From positions 3,782,001 through 3,846,000 of the forward strand of contig NC_088307.1 in assembly GCF_032854445.1 (NCBI RefSeq): 64,000 nucleotides of DNA. Reading direction: 5' to 3'. The translations under genes and the position numbers were made by a program. Below, piece by piece: positions 38,964-52,760 of the stretch (position 1 is its first letter; each line of letters begins with the position of its first letter). The notes below the pieces were generated by a model, which was not told where the DNA came from, ran no database searches, and saw only the letters and a list, made by a program, of their open reading frames with translations. The stretch comes from Liolophura sinensis. Taxonomy: Eukaryota; Mollusca; Polyplacophora; Chitonida; Chitonidae.

Positions 38964-41900
38964 ATAAGAATGAACGCAATATATACAACAATCATCAACA
39001 AGATATTCTAAGACGTACACAATCTCTCAAAGGTGGCTTTGCAACGGGTGTGCCTTTCAATAAATCACACTAGATCCCGACAGTTCGCAATTGTGGCTTT
39101 ACTTGAATCCGCTGTGTCCCAGGTGAAATAAGTTAATCATTCTCATATTATTATTTCCAGTATATATCTGTTTTGAATTTTTGCAGCTATTCATGTGGGA
39201 TACAGTTTAGGTAGAATCTGGTGCAGGCTGATCAAGATACAAAATTAGTCAAGAGGAAAAGATAAACTTAAATGATACACGTAATTTACTGAAATGTTCA
39301 GACAGTTTGACATTTATTCAAGTATTTGGGCAAACGGTAAAAATAAGCTTTACATCTTTTTTATACAAGTCGTGAAAGACAGTCACCTCTTAGATATTGT
39401 CTTCTGGGGAGCCTTTCCTATCTGAGTTGTCACCGATCTAGTTACGGGCTACTGTAACAACCTTCTCTGCCATCACTTGAAAGCTGTCGGCTACATACAA
39501 TAGGCCTATATATTATATACACAGTATTTGCTTTCAGCCTTTCCGTTTTCACCATCTGTTACTGTTAAAAGAATTAACTGGGAAAAATCCTCTTTTTATC
39601 ACAATATTCAAGAAATCATTTTGACATTTACCCTCTTCCGATAACATTTTGTGAAAGCTTTTCTTTTCTTTTTGTCAAACAACAGCAAATTCGGGTCGAA
39701 ACGAATGCTTTCTTCGTCACGTGTTTACAGCTTTGTACTATGACTTATGCAGGTATCGAGCCAGCACCTTCTTAAGGTGACGTCACGGACTCGGCAGCCT
39801 CGCTTTGAAATTCACAACATGCGTATTCAGTCAAGCAGTCTTCTTCACTGACTGCCGCAAAACGACTACACACAAGCCGTGTATGGTTAAAGAGGCCCAA
39901 ATACTATCAATATGAACTTTTAAAACAATCTGCAGGCCCCAAATCTAGACATTCTTGACAGTATTCCTTTAACATACCGACAGTTTTAAACTGGGGATGC
40001 GACCTGACACAATTTCCTCACACACAACAGGCCACCTCGCACTTCTTTTACATCAGTCAATTTTTCGTCTTCAACCGTTTTTTTTGTTGTTGTTGTTGTT
40101 TTTTTTCGTATCTTGAGTAGAACTGCATGGTTGGTCTGTAATGGCGTGGAGCTGTTAAGTCCTACAAGTACTTCATGCATGGATTATCTTTCAGCAAACA
40201 TAAGGCACGGATGTACTCGTAACCTAATATTTGTCTTTCTTAGTCGATGTAACCACTAATGTAGTATGAAGAGCCGTCACCAAGACTGCTATTCAGGACG
40301 GTTTTATGTATGCTTAATGACACTGCTTGACTAGAGATTTTATCTGCCATATACTTCACGGAGTTTGAATTTGAATTCTTAAGACTCCATAGTCAGCTGC
40401 ACACCGTGTTTAGCGGCATGATTCATCTGACATAAAACGATGTTTGTCAGTCATAAACCTTATATCATCTTAAACACGCTTCGCCGCCCTATAACGTGAG
40501 TTGGTACTGGCTTTGCCCTTCTGGTACATGAATAGAGCACAATTCCCTGGATATCAAGGTCATTAGGTCTAACACGTGACGCCGATGCACGTGTATTAGG
40601 CAGCTGCGGCTTCGTGGCTTGTCCGTGGTCAAGCGCTGGACTGTGCATGCTGGAAATAGCCCTTGACCACTCAGATCGGTATTCTTATTCCTGGATTCCC
40701 TTAGATTGACCAAACCATGCAGGTTTTCTAACTTCAGCCATGTATACATGTCTAACCGTTGTACAGTACTCATACGGCATGGGAAGGGGGTGGGGTGTTC
40801 TGTTCTGTCTACATAATATACACATAAGTGAAGTCTTACAAGAGTAAGCAACCAATTCATTTGTATTATAATACATTATGGTGTTATGGTGAACAGAAGC
40901 ATATGTTAGAAATCTGACTTGTGTATATACACTGTAGTTTGAATGGTAATGCTGATTACAGTATTTTCGTTTCAGCAGACACATAAATACTGAACGAGTA
41001 CCCGACATAATTTTTAGCTTCCTCGCGCCCGCTGCACAAATCGACCCCGGCCTCTGGTGCACTTTTGTTTAAATTCATAAAAATGTTGCAAGAGATATTG
41101 TTGCTAGCAGTAAGATCGTAAACGTATGGTATATGTATACAGTTAGTGATATAGCTGCAGACAGACATATCGATAGTGCATCTTCATCAGCTGAATACCT
41201 CTTCTAAGAAGAGATAGCAATCAATATATGTATAATTCATATACCCCAAGGGTCAGTGTGAGCAATATGTATTTTCAACACTCCTGATTACAAATATTTC
41301 AGAGTCGCTTAAAGTTTAACGGAACAAACCATTTCAGACATGAGCATATACCGTTAATGTACATTGTGAGGCTATGTAAATATTAGAAATCAGGAGGGCT
41401 CTTCATGTTCAATGCGCACAACAGGAGGAGACATTCTCCATCCCCGGCTCGTACATAACAAGCCATATAATATAGGCTTCAACGTGGCTGATACATTACT
41501 CTGAATTTATCTGCTTTTAGCATATTAAACTGAATGACTTCTTGAACCTTTGCTATTCTTCCTCTCATCATTTCTAGAAATAATAAATCTGTTTAGCAAC
41601 TCTGTTTTTAATAGGCCTACCGCGATCATTTTCAGGGATTTGATTAATGAAGGCTTTTAAATAAAAATAGAAAACTTTTTTCTCTGCCATACATTATTGA
41701 AGTCTTATACCGGGCCATGAGGCCTATTGGTCAGCGGCAGCATTACACTCTTCATAGTCTATATTCGAAAAAATATTTTAAACCCAGTTCGCCGAGACTT
41801 TGGAAGTCTCTAGCTATATGCTCCTGTCTGGCACACTTCTATAAAGTTTCACAGGTATACGTCTTCAACTGTTTAACACGCTCTGGCCTGTTTACTTGGC

Positions 41901-42480
41901 GGGTTCAACCCCCCGAGTCAACATGCGAGTCTGAGTTTATGTAACAGGTCACACTGTGTCAGTCTGGGGTCAGAGTGACAAACCTCCTGTCCTTGTCTGA
42001 AGATACATGTACGACATGGGCGAAGAAGGGCCAGGGGAAACAATATTCATTTATGGCGCATGGCCAGTGTAAGCATAGCGACATCTGAATGTTGTCTGCA
42101 GGAAGGTAATTCAGTAAAATAGGCCATTATACTCAGTGTTATACCACTGAGTTACGCCCCTTTAGATGATACCCAGATGGCGCTATGCCTATTTTTGGTC
42201 ATGGGCCATAACAGCGTATGTTATTTCCCATCAACTGTATCAAAGTATTTATATACATTGCAGTTCAAATACTATATTTTATTTCAGAGAATTATGTACA
42301 ACTAAATTTTAGTTTCTCTTAGATTCTGCTTCAGAAGTTTTCCCCGAGCTTCACTAATTTTCTCTTTTTGCTCCTTTCAGTTTCCTCGAAGCATGGACAC
42401 TCTGTGTCATACCAGACAAATATTGCTATATTAAAAAAAATTACTGGAAAGCACTTACAGGAAATTCATAAAAAAGGTAT
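38964..42480. other. Intergenic DNA
   Basis: No gene recognised. The overlapping frames at 40460-41168 (- strand) lack domain-like content and sit in unremarkable AT-rich sequence. Confidence 0.4.
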
Positions 42481-42489
42481 TAGAACAGA

Positions 42490-42602
42490 CGGACTGATTT
42501 GTATCGCGTAACAGTGGCGGACTGATTTGTATCGCGTAATAGTGGCGGACTGATTTGTATCACGTAATAGTGGCGGACTGATTTGTATCGCGTAACAGTG
42601 GC
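42490..42602. repeat. 28-bp tandem repeat, 4 copies
   Basis: GGACTGATTTGTATCGCGTA followed by AYAGTGGC recurs every 28 bp. Confidence 0.9.
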
Positions 42603-42864
42603 AACGTCATTCATGAAGAAAAATTTAGGACCGTGATAGTGATAGGAATATAGCTTATACTCTACACTGCCAGTCAGTCAGCTCAACATAAAATTAGCCA
42701 GCCATTTGGAGCTTCTCAGATGACATCCGATTCAGGTGGTCTGTGATGACAACACAGCATTTCGAGTAATTTCAGAACAGTGACGTCTAATAAAATGCAA
42801 TTAATATCACTGTATTTTTTTCAGCTTATTCTGCTTAAACCATGGTGCTATAGGAGACGTGTAA

Positions 42865-43075
42865 ATTGCTGCTATTTATGCATTCACATGAACATTTAGA
42901 ATAAAACCTTAACTGAGGTACGTTGACAAAAGACCGTATTTCATCGGTTACGTAAGACCATTTGCCAGCTATCCCACTGTGGTCGCTACTCTGGCTTTCC
43001 TCTCTATGTTGTACGCCTTTAATTATATTGTTGCCAGATTTCTCCACTTTGACTGATTTCTTTATTTGAGTCATT
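42865..43075 (-). repeat. Dispersed repeat family D, - strand, near full length
   Basis: Read on the - strand it gives AACCGATGAAATACGG, TCTTTTGTCAACGTACCTCAG, TTTATTCTAAATGTTCATG and TGCATAAATAGCAGC, the same order as the + copies at 54940-61630. Confidence 0.7.
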
Positions 43076-43104
43076 CATTTAGTCGCCGTTGATAAATGCG
43101 CCCA

Positions 43105-43180
43105 ACATATTGCACCAATAAGGATCGAACCTTTCTCTCCGAACTTCAGTATTTCATGCCTAAGCTGTCTAGTCTCTTGT
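43105..43180 (-). mobile_element. tRNA-like SINE head remnant, - strand
   Basis: In reverse, GGCTTAGGCATGAAATACTG and AAAGGTTCGATCCTTATTGG carry a good box B. No body was identified. Confidence 0.4.
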
Positions 43181-43207
43181 TCATTCCTGCTTTTGCTACG
43201 ACGCAGA

Positions 43208-43530
43208 GTTGAGGTTGCTTGAAAATAATGGCCATTCCGGAGCAAGCTGGAAGCAAAGTTGACATTGCTTAAGAACGATGGTCATCACTGAGCAAGCTGA
43301 AAGCAGAGTTGACATTGCTTGAGAACAACGACCATTCCTGGGCAGGCTGGAAGCAAAGTTGGCATTGCTTGAGAACAATGGCCATTCCGGAGCAAGCTGG
43401 AAGCAGAGTTAAAATGGCTTAAGAACGATGGCCATCACTGAGCAAGCTGGCAGCAGAGATGACATTGCTTGAGAACAATAGCCATTCCTGAGCAACCTGG
43501 AAGCAGAGTTGACATTGCTTGAGAAAGGAT
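43208..43530. repeat. 50-bp tandem repeat, about 6.4 copies
   Basis: GTTGACATTGCTTGAGAACA, GGCCATTCC and GAGCAAGCTGGAAGCAGA recur every 50 bp with moderate divergence. Confidence 0.95.
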
Positions 43531-46500
43531 GAATGAGTTGAACGTAAAACACAAGAGCGAAATGGATCTATCAGATTTCGACATAGTAATTCATTCGTTT
43601 ATTTTTTTAGGTTTTTATTTAAACACAGTTAATAAAAAATTTACTTCCCACCTACAGTAATTAGGGCCTAAGCCGCCTAGTCTATTGTTTACTTCTGTCT
43701 TTGGGATGATTCTCTCGCAAACAAACTAGGAACGTATTACTCATGTACGTTGTAAGAGAACAATAATCAGTCCGGCTTGGACCCGAATCATCATTACGTG
43801 GAAAAAAGGTGTGTCAGTCCAGCCTATAAAACTAAACAGCGAAATGGATATAGCTATCAGACTATTTGCCATAAGGCACAGGTAGTGTTGTTTCCAGGTT
43901 TCGAGTTTTAGATTTCAATTTGTATATTTGGGATAATTTGAACGCCATTGAGGAATCCGTCATATTTCACCAAATTAAACTATTATAGTTTTGGCCAGAA
44001 TATGTATTCTACTGATCATGCTAGGGCGTAAGGCCATCATTCGCCCTGAACTCGCCCATGTCTGTATGATAGTAAGTATACTCTTTCTAGTGCAAATCCC
44101 AAACCTTCACCAACGTGCTATGTACATGTACGCAGATGCATGTGCAACGTGACCGATTATTCACGTTAGTGTGCGGAAGTTAATTGGTCTGACTGGGCTA
44201 TCCTATGTAAACGCCAGCTCACTACACATGTTTACATACGAAGATGTGGGTTAACTGGCCTAGCAAGATTGTGACCCTTGTCAATCCATCTGGTTTGAGG
44301 TTAACTGATGGTACAGCCATTGCCTAGACCTATAAGTCTGCCTATAGGATCGCAACTTTATCTCGAAAGTTTAATTAAACTGTCGCCTGTGACAGGTGTG
44401 ATCTACTACGGAAATCATAAAGAGGACAACTAAAGAGGACAAAAGATTGATAACATATAATAATCAAAAAAAATTTTTTTTTGAAAGTAGAGGCGGAAGC
44501 TTTGAATTATTAGCCAGAAAAGCGATGCGCTTCGTACTAGTGGACCCAGGACAACAGGCGCATATGCAGTATACTCTGGTGGTAAATTTATGGCGAGAAA
44601 GTAATAATATTCATTTTCTTATAAACACATTTTCCAAAAAATGTGATGCATTCATCAACGACGATTCCCTAAAAATTGGAAAGGACACGGTTGTTCACCA
44701 CATGTCGCAAATAAAACATTTATATAGACAATATTTGTACCAATTTAGTCTATTCGTTGTTACCAACTCTAAACTGAGTGGCACTGCAAAGAGGATCCCC
44801 CGCACAGTACCAGTCAAGTTCTCGGGTTGTAACACATGCACTGGAAGCTACTTTATTATGTTTGGAACAGCTTGGTATCATCCGATGTGGAGCTGTTCGG
44901 TCACCAGTTTGTATATGACAGTTCACTACTGCAAAAACCGATTGGTTACCAACCAACCTGCATGGTCTAAGCTGTAACAGAGGTCCAGCTTTGTAGCAAC
45001 CTGTGAAAGTTTGCCTGTGTGCCTGACTACTCTGTGCAATGTTTATATAAAAGAGGCAAAGGTATCAAACACCTTTCGACCAAAACCTCGAAACCTGAGG
45101 AATAAACTATCGCCGAAACCTTGACTCGATCGATATAATGACCATAGTAACTGGTCGGCCTTGTGTATCTATCATTTTGATTAATTCAGTTCATTTTATC
45201 ATTGAACTGATATCGCGACACTTCTGTATATGTGAGGGAGAGCGATTCGAGGTCGTATGTGAAATGGTGGTAATGATCGTTGTATTGAAATAAAACATTA
45301 GCTAATGCTGAGATCATGGCGTCTTACATGAATCATACATTGTTATATGATCCGACATTGTTGTGGTGAATCTCGTTTGTCTGTTGAAAAATGCAAAAGC
45401 ATGGACATGAAATTTTGTCACAAATTATCGAATATATTGTAAGATTAATAGACCTAGCCATGACTTTTATGCGTTCACGTAAAATGTTCATGAGTGGCGC
45501 CTGCAAGTTACAAACTATATGCTCTGCAAAGTGGCCTAGATCTTTAGGGTATATATAGGCTTGCAGCTGTGCACCTTCCCATTGAACTGACTTTGCATGC
45601 TGATACAGATCGAGACCAAAGTCCAGTTAGCAATGACTGCGCCAGACGGCGCCTCTTGACAGCCTGATAATAATAGAGAACGAAGTCCAAATATTTTCTC
45701 TTCTCTCAGAAACAGTCCTATTTGAAAGCCTCACAATGCACATCAAAGTAGGACAGCTTTCTCTGTTTGCGAAATTTGATGTAAAACGTATATATCATTA
45801 TATAGTTTTACTCTACATATCTGTACACAATTCCTCTCAGTGTAGCTATGTATACAAAACGCCTGTAATTTGTGTCACTTATCAACCTAAGTATGTGTCT
45901 CCGCTGGTGTTGTTAATAAATGTGAGTTATCAGTGATTGTACAGATTGATGTGTGTTCTGTTCAATAACCGTTTTTAGCAGAGTTAACCTTTGGACTGCC
46001 ATTAAGCATGTATTTGTATGGAACGATGTCAGTGGATCTGAAATGCGGTCAAGTCTCATATGACAGATGCACAGAGGGAGAGGGAATATTTCAGTGTGGA
46101 AAACCGTGAGGACTTAAGGAATTCTGGAAAAGTAGAGTTTATTATGAACTTATGCTGGGCCATGAACATTCGATGGAGTGCATAGATTATTTAAGATCCT
46201 TTATATGCCTTGTTTTGAGGCATCCTGGTCATCAAACTTGTCCTTCGAGGCCTGGTCATGAAACTTACCCTTCGAGGCCTGTGTAGAATTGAAATACTGC
46301 ATTTTATCCCAACATTCGGATCATTAGTTACTTTTGATTCTTATACTGCAAATCTTCAACCTTTTCAACCAAAAGCATTTTTTTCAGACGAGTTTATACA
46401 TACATTTATTATGAAATGATGCTAAAAATGACTTGTTTGTGTCACTAAAGATGCAAGCGTCATACAGTTGTGCAAATTATTTCTCTGCACTCCATAGTTC

Positions 46501-48477
46501 ACTCGGAATGTTTCAAAATACTGGTTGCACAGGTGGTTGAAAAGTCCAGAAGATTACAATAAACCTGACTGAGATTTAAATCGATATACATGAGTACCTG
46601 GGCGTTTTTAAGTCAAAAGATGTCAATGATCACAATGGTGTGATACGATTGCAATCAGCTTTATGTGTTTATGTCTTTAGCCGACCTTTGGCAAGTTATT
46701 GGCCAATTTTCCCACGTGTCGAGAGATATTCGTACTATATACTGACAATGAACGCTAGACGGCGCTAACAGTCACACTATAACGTCGTCACTAAGGCTCC
46801 TGAAAGAGCCAGAGCCGATGTGTCTACTACTTCTTCCCTTTCCAAGGTCGGGTTTGAATAAGTCACCATTCGTTTCAATTTTGCATTGTCTGTATTATAA
46901 CGAATATATGATACATTGCCCGTTCGTTATAATGAGCTAATTAAGTTAAATATTCGATATTCATGTCATTTTTTCGACCGAATCAAGCTTGATATACAAC
47001 ACATGTTTTATGGATATCGGGTTTGTGGAGGATAAACGAAAGAAGCCTGTGAAACTCTCTCGACGGAAAGCTTTGTCGAATTCGATGGTATCTTAACTCG
47101 TATTCATTTGTTTGGAGCTTCAGAAAATGGAATGTATTCATAAGAAACTTGCTAAATTATTTGCATGTACAAGTAATAGAGAAACTCGCGTGAGCTTTTT
47201 TTTGTTGATTGCGGCCAAATCTTGTTTTCTGTGTTACACATGTAGGTCACTGTTTTGAGCGCCTGAACGGGCAAAGCAGGGGAAGCATGCAGTGTACACA
47301 CAAATGTGACTTAGGCTAATCGAATGCTAAACCCTAATATGTCAAGATCCAGGGTTACAAAGTTTAAGTTTACTTTGTTTTAATCTTAACTTGTAGCTTT
47401 ATTCCGGATCTTGTATTATTGTCATAACGCACGCATCGTTACGACAGTTTTAATTTGTGTTATGAAAGAAAATTTCCAGTTGTTTATCACACTCAAATAT
47501 AGCGCAGCTAAACTTTAGTCACTATTGTTATCCTGTAGCTTCTACATTGCGTTTAAACAATTTGGAATATAAATGTAAAGGGAAATCAGTGCTCTCGTGT
47601 AATCTGTAAATACATGTATTGTCATACAACTGGCGTCCTGTTAACTGTGCTCACTGACTTAGCCCATTCTATTCTTCAAATATTCAAACTGATCCACTGT
47701 TTCCTCCCGATAAAACTGTATACATCAAACAAAACGAAGACATCAACGCGACTGACTTCATCGCCCCATGTATTTAACCAGGTTAAAGGGGGAGATCAGA
47801 TAATTCAATATCCCCTTTTATCTGGCCCTGGCAGGATAAGCTCGAGCTATTCTCTGTCTGTTGATCATGTAGTTTCATCTTCTGCAGATGTGACAGAATG
47901 TCAATGCACTGACAAGCAAACATGCGACGGGGTTGACTTGTTGTAGTGTTGAAGAGGATTTGCTTTATTTGACTGATATTTTGTGTGGCCTATAACGGGA
48001 AAATGAGGTGACCTTCTTGAATGTTTTGCCAGTCACGCAGAATCTCATTTGTCTCGCGTTACCTGACGTTCAGCGGACAATGTGGTATGTATTCCAAATA
48101 TTGTCTCAACATAAAGCTGATACCAAAATCAGATGAAAGAGCGTCAAAACAAATATGGTCTTTATTATTTTTTCGATTTTTTTTTTCAGGGAGAAAAGGG
48201 TATATGAAAAATATTGTGTATGGTGGGTATATGGGATCACCTTTTAGTATTTTTCTGTTGCATGATTATAATAATCTAAATAAGGTTGTGATGCATGTTG
48301 AATAAAAGACCTTTTGTGGTAAGTCGGGGAATGTGTGTGTGTGTGTATGTAAATGTAACTTTCTGCCTTAAACTTCAGTCAGCCTACGCAGAACATGTCA
48401 ATGTTAATGATAGCTAAATGTTGCATAATACCACAGCTTAGCCATTCTATTTTTTTTTCATAATAATACGGTCTGGT
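43531..48477. other. Intergenic DNA
   Basis: No supported gene. The longest open frame (44447-44977, 176 codons) starts in a poly-A/T tract and shows no domain. A TATATAAAAG at about 45042 followed by AATAAA at about 45101 is the only promoter/terminator-like pair. Confidence 0.4.
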
Positions 48478-48616
48478 AGCAACCTGCGGATGGTCGTGGG
48501 TTTCCCCCGGGCTGTGCCCGGTTTCCTCCCACCTTAATGCTGGCCACCTTCGTATAAGTGAAATATTCTTGACCACTGCGTAAAACACTGATTAAATAAA
48601 TAAATCAAATAAATCA
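48478..48616 (+). mobile_element. SINE family A, + strand, 5' truncated
   Basis: AGCAACCTGCGGATGGTCG, TTTCCCCCGGGCTGTGCCC, GTTTCCTCCCACCTTAATGC and AGTGAAATATTCTTGACC lead to an (AAATAAAT) tail. Confidence 0.85.
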
Positions 48617-51339
48617 TAATAATACTTATTTAGTGAATGAAGGCCTTTATCTTTACTCACACAAACGTATGTCCCCCCCCCCCCCCCAAATTGGCGTTTT
48701 TTATCAAGAGGGTGGCTCAACCAAGATTTATACTTCCGATTTTGAAATTTACAGAATTGTACTGAGATTTGGAAATTTGCACTTTCTTTTCGAACCTCTC
48801 GGGGGGGGGGGGCGCCTCCGCCTTACTGTACCATGTCCTTTATTGAATGTAAAATTTGTTGTTTATATTTTAAAATATGCATTTAATTTGGATTATGACA
48901 ATATTTATGAACATATTAAAGCTATAAATATGATCAAAATCCATGGGGAACACATTTGTTCCCAGAAAAGACTAAATTCTAATACAAATATATTTATTAA
49001 ACGTGTGTTACATCCTCATTTATAACATTATTACACAAAACCTATATGTATCAAAAGGTGGTCCAAACGCCCACCATATAAAAATTATTTTCAAGTGTCT
49101 TTTTCTCTTAAAACAATCGAAAACAATATTGAATTCCACATTTACGACTTACTTTTCCCACTGTTTCATCTGAACTTTATGTAATGTTTATGTTTTCTCT
49201 ACTTTTAACAGAATACCTGTTGTCTGAGTGATGCTATAGAATGTATTCGGTTATTCTGCAAGATTCTTCGAAACACATTCAGTATAGCATCCTGTTTGTT
49301 CTCATACAATTTTTGTCTTGAATTCATAGAATATGTGTGCTGTATATATTTTAAGAAACAATTTGTTGCAATAACAGACTTCAGTCTAGCATAACTCAGG
49401 CAAAAGGTTTTTTGTCAAATTTAATAGATCATATTTTGAATGAATGAACGATTATGTCGTAACGCCACATCCGTAATATTTCACCCATATCATGGCGGTA
49501 TTATGTTTTGAGACTAACTAGTTTCAATCACGGCAATGGATTCGTTGTTGAAAACGATGACATGAATTAATCGTGATTGGTTAAATGGTTTCCTCACGTG
49601 AGCTTGTCATTCCACAGAGAGTCGATCAGATGTAAATGACGTCACGTGCATGTTATTTTTGTATTCGAAAGTTTCTCACTGATCTGTTAAAAACGTATCC
49701 GCTGTCCGTCACGGAATTAACATTTTAACAAATGATGATTAAATATCAATGAACAGCACAGCGCTCGTATTCGGTGATACAGATATAGCTGATAGCAGAT
49801 AAGATATCGACATCAATCGCTCCACTTCCACAAAACTTCGTGAATCAATTTTCCTTAACTTTCATCACGTCGCCTTATGGTGATGCAACTCACACAACGT
49901 CATTTACGAAAACGTTGCAAGAAATATGATTAACAAATTTATGAGAAAGTGAACCTATGATGCTTTCTTCTGGACACTGAATGTTTTCTAGCTTTCTGTC
50001 AGGACCGGCGTGTGCTTGTAATATGTCTGGATGGCTCATCAGTTCAGGCACTTGAGATATTGCTGACATACTTGTCGTCAGGCTGACGAGGTCATATGAA
50101 GATAACCTGAATGCATACCTGTCTACATTGTTCATCGTTGTTGTCTATATCTAATATAGTCGCTGTGCTCCCCCATATTGAAATAATTACTTCGCGATAA
50201 CCCAAATCCAGAAAGTCAAAGCGAATAGTCTAATCTCCTCTAGGGGCGACGAACTCCACTTTATGTGCGATGCACGTTTGAGCGTGATTACAAACCGCCC
50301 TCAGTGGATGCGGAAGGAATATATCCTTTCCTCCGATGTCACAACCTTAATACATTAACGACGATCTCAGTTTTATATTCCATACATGTCGAGTGTAAAG
50401 ATGAAATGCCCCCAAGGCTTGAATACTAAAATTATATTCTGTCTTCTGCATTTCAGTAGCTCCTAACTACACTGAAGCCACTCCGATAGCCATATGCACT
50501 CATTATGGCTCTGTATTTGTTATTTTTCTCGGCACACACTCCTTACGCCGCTCTGTACGCTCGCTTTGCACCACTGTCATCACTGCCAAACTTTGTACAG
50601 AAATTTTGAACAACGTCGAGGTCACTGGGTTCGCCGTGATGAGAAATTCACAGAAATTACAGAAGGCTCTGTCTAAACGTTTGTGTCTGTTAATACTTGA
50701 TGTAGGTATGCATTCATTTCTTCAAAACAAAACACCATTGTTCCAACGGACACATGAATAAATGTTATTGATGAATACGAATTACTGATACTGTGTTTTG
50801 CACACGCTCTAAAGATGGCAATGTTGAAAAGCGAACTTAGAGAGCGGCGTATGTCTGTAATAAGTGTATTCTTATATTACGTCGAGCACTGTGGGACCCG
50901 CAGGCTATGCCAGATGAGCAGAATGCGTAGCTCGGCACGTCGTTCGCAAAAAGCTTGCGGAGGAAATGGTAATGTGCTAGTAAACTGATAAATTGTCAAC
51001 CATACAAAAGGTGTAAAAGTTACTGTACAGTAGCTCTATTTTTCGAATCATCTAAATAGGAAGTTTCACAAAAGTTTACAAAGACGGTTTTACATTCTGT
51101 TTTCCTTCATCTTCTTATTTCTTATAAATTTTACTAATTCTCCAAAACATAAACATAAAAACAATTTTACAAAACAATTTTATCAGGTTTTCAAATGAAC
51201 GAAGTATGTGTTTACACGAGATACTGACAGCAGACAGTGAAAACTTGTTATCCCGAAAGAACACTCACACAAATCGCAGATCTATCTATTTTGCCCTGAA
51301 CACCTACAATGAGTTCTTCTAGCATTTGTGTGCTCACAC
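48617..51339. other. Intergenic DNA
   Basis: It includes a poly-C run (48673-48687) and a poly-G run (48801-48812) about 115 bp apart. No gene recognised. Confidence 0.4.
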
Positions 51340-52760
51340 GCGTAGTCATTTGTGTACATGTATGTATGTCCTATATAATTTGTGTACATGTATGTATGTC
51401 CTATAGCATTTGTGTACACGTATGTATGTCCTATATCATTTGTGTACATGTATGTATGTCCTATAGCATTTATGTACACGTATGTATGTTCTATATCATT
51501 TGTGTACACGTATGTATGCCCTATAGCATTTGTGTACACGTATGTATGTCCTATATCATGTGTGTACACGTATGTATGTCCTATACCATTTGTGTACATG
51601 TATGTATGTCTTATATCATTTGTGTACAAGTATGTACGTCCTATAGCATTTGTGTACATGTATCTATGTGCTATATCATTTGTGTACACGTATGTATGTG
51701 CTATATCATTTGTGTACACATATGTATATCCTATAGCATTTATGTACACGTACGTATGCGCCGTATCATTTGTGTTCACGTATGTATGTCCTATATCATT
51801 TGTGTACACGTATGTATGTCCTATATCATTTGTGTACACTTAGGTATGTCCTATATCATTTGTGGACATGTTTGTGTGTCATATGGCATTTGTGTACACG
51901 TATGTCCTATGGCATTTGTGTGCAATGGTGGGTGTCCTATAGCACTTGTGTACATGCATGTATGTCTTATAGCATTTGTGTACACGTATGTATGTGCTAT
52001 ATCATTTGTGGACATGTTTCTGTGTCCTATATCATTTGTGTACACGTATGTATGTCCTATATCATTTGTGTACACGTGCGTATGTCCCGTATCATTTGTG
52101 TTCACGTATGTATGTCCTATATCAATTGTGTACAAGTATGTGTGTCCTATATCATTTGTGCACACGTAGGTATGTCCTATATCATTTGTGGACATGTTTG
52201 TGTGTCCTATGGCATGTGTGTACACGTATGTCCTGTAACATTTGTGTACATGTATGTGTGTCCTATGGTATCTGTGTACACGTATGGGTGTCTTATAGCA
52301 TTTGTGTACATGTTTGTGTGTCCTATATTATTGTGTACACGTATGTATGTTGTATAGCATTTGTGTACACGTACGTATGTCCCATATCATTTGTGTACAT
52401 GTATGTATATCCTATATCATTTGTGTACACGTATGTATGTTCTATATCATTTGTGTACACGCATGTGCTATAGCATTTGTGTACATGTATGTATGTGCTA
52501 TAGCATTTGTGTACACGTATGTATATCCTATAGCATTTGCGTACACGTATGTATGTCCTATATCACTTCTGTACATGTATGTGTCCTATTGCATTTGCAT
52601 ACATGTGTGTATGTCCTATGGCATTTGTGTACATTTATGTGTGTCCTATAGCATTTGTGTACATGTATGTATGTTCTATGACATTTGTGTACATGTATGT
52701 ATGTTCTATGACATTTGTGTACATGTATGTATGTTCTGTGACATTTGTGTACATATATGA
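51340..52760. repeat. 30-bp tandem array, about 47 copies
   Basis: CATTTGTGTACACGTATGTA followed by TGTCCTATAT recurs every 30 bp with many C/T and A/G variants and some deletions. Since 30 is divisible by 3, long frames appear on both strands (up to 286 codons on +). Their presence in several frames at once, and indels that break them, argue against coding. Confidence 0.95.

Noticed and set aside
44447-44977. 176-codon + strand frame
   Set aside because: Starts in an A/T homopolymer region, no recognisable domain, no splice or promoter support. Kept only as a note in the intergenic entry.
47614-47946. 110-codon + strand frame
   Set aside because: No domain, no splice or start context beyond chance.
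51309-52473. Cys-rich repeat protein on + or Tyr/Thr/His-rich protein on -
   Set aside because: By-product of a 30-bp minisatellite open in several frames and both strands.
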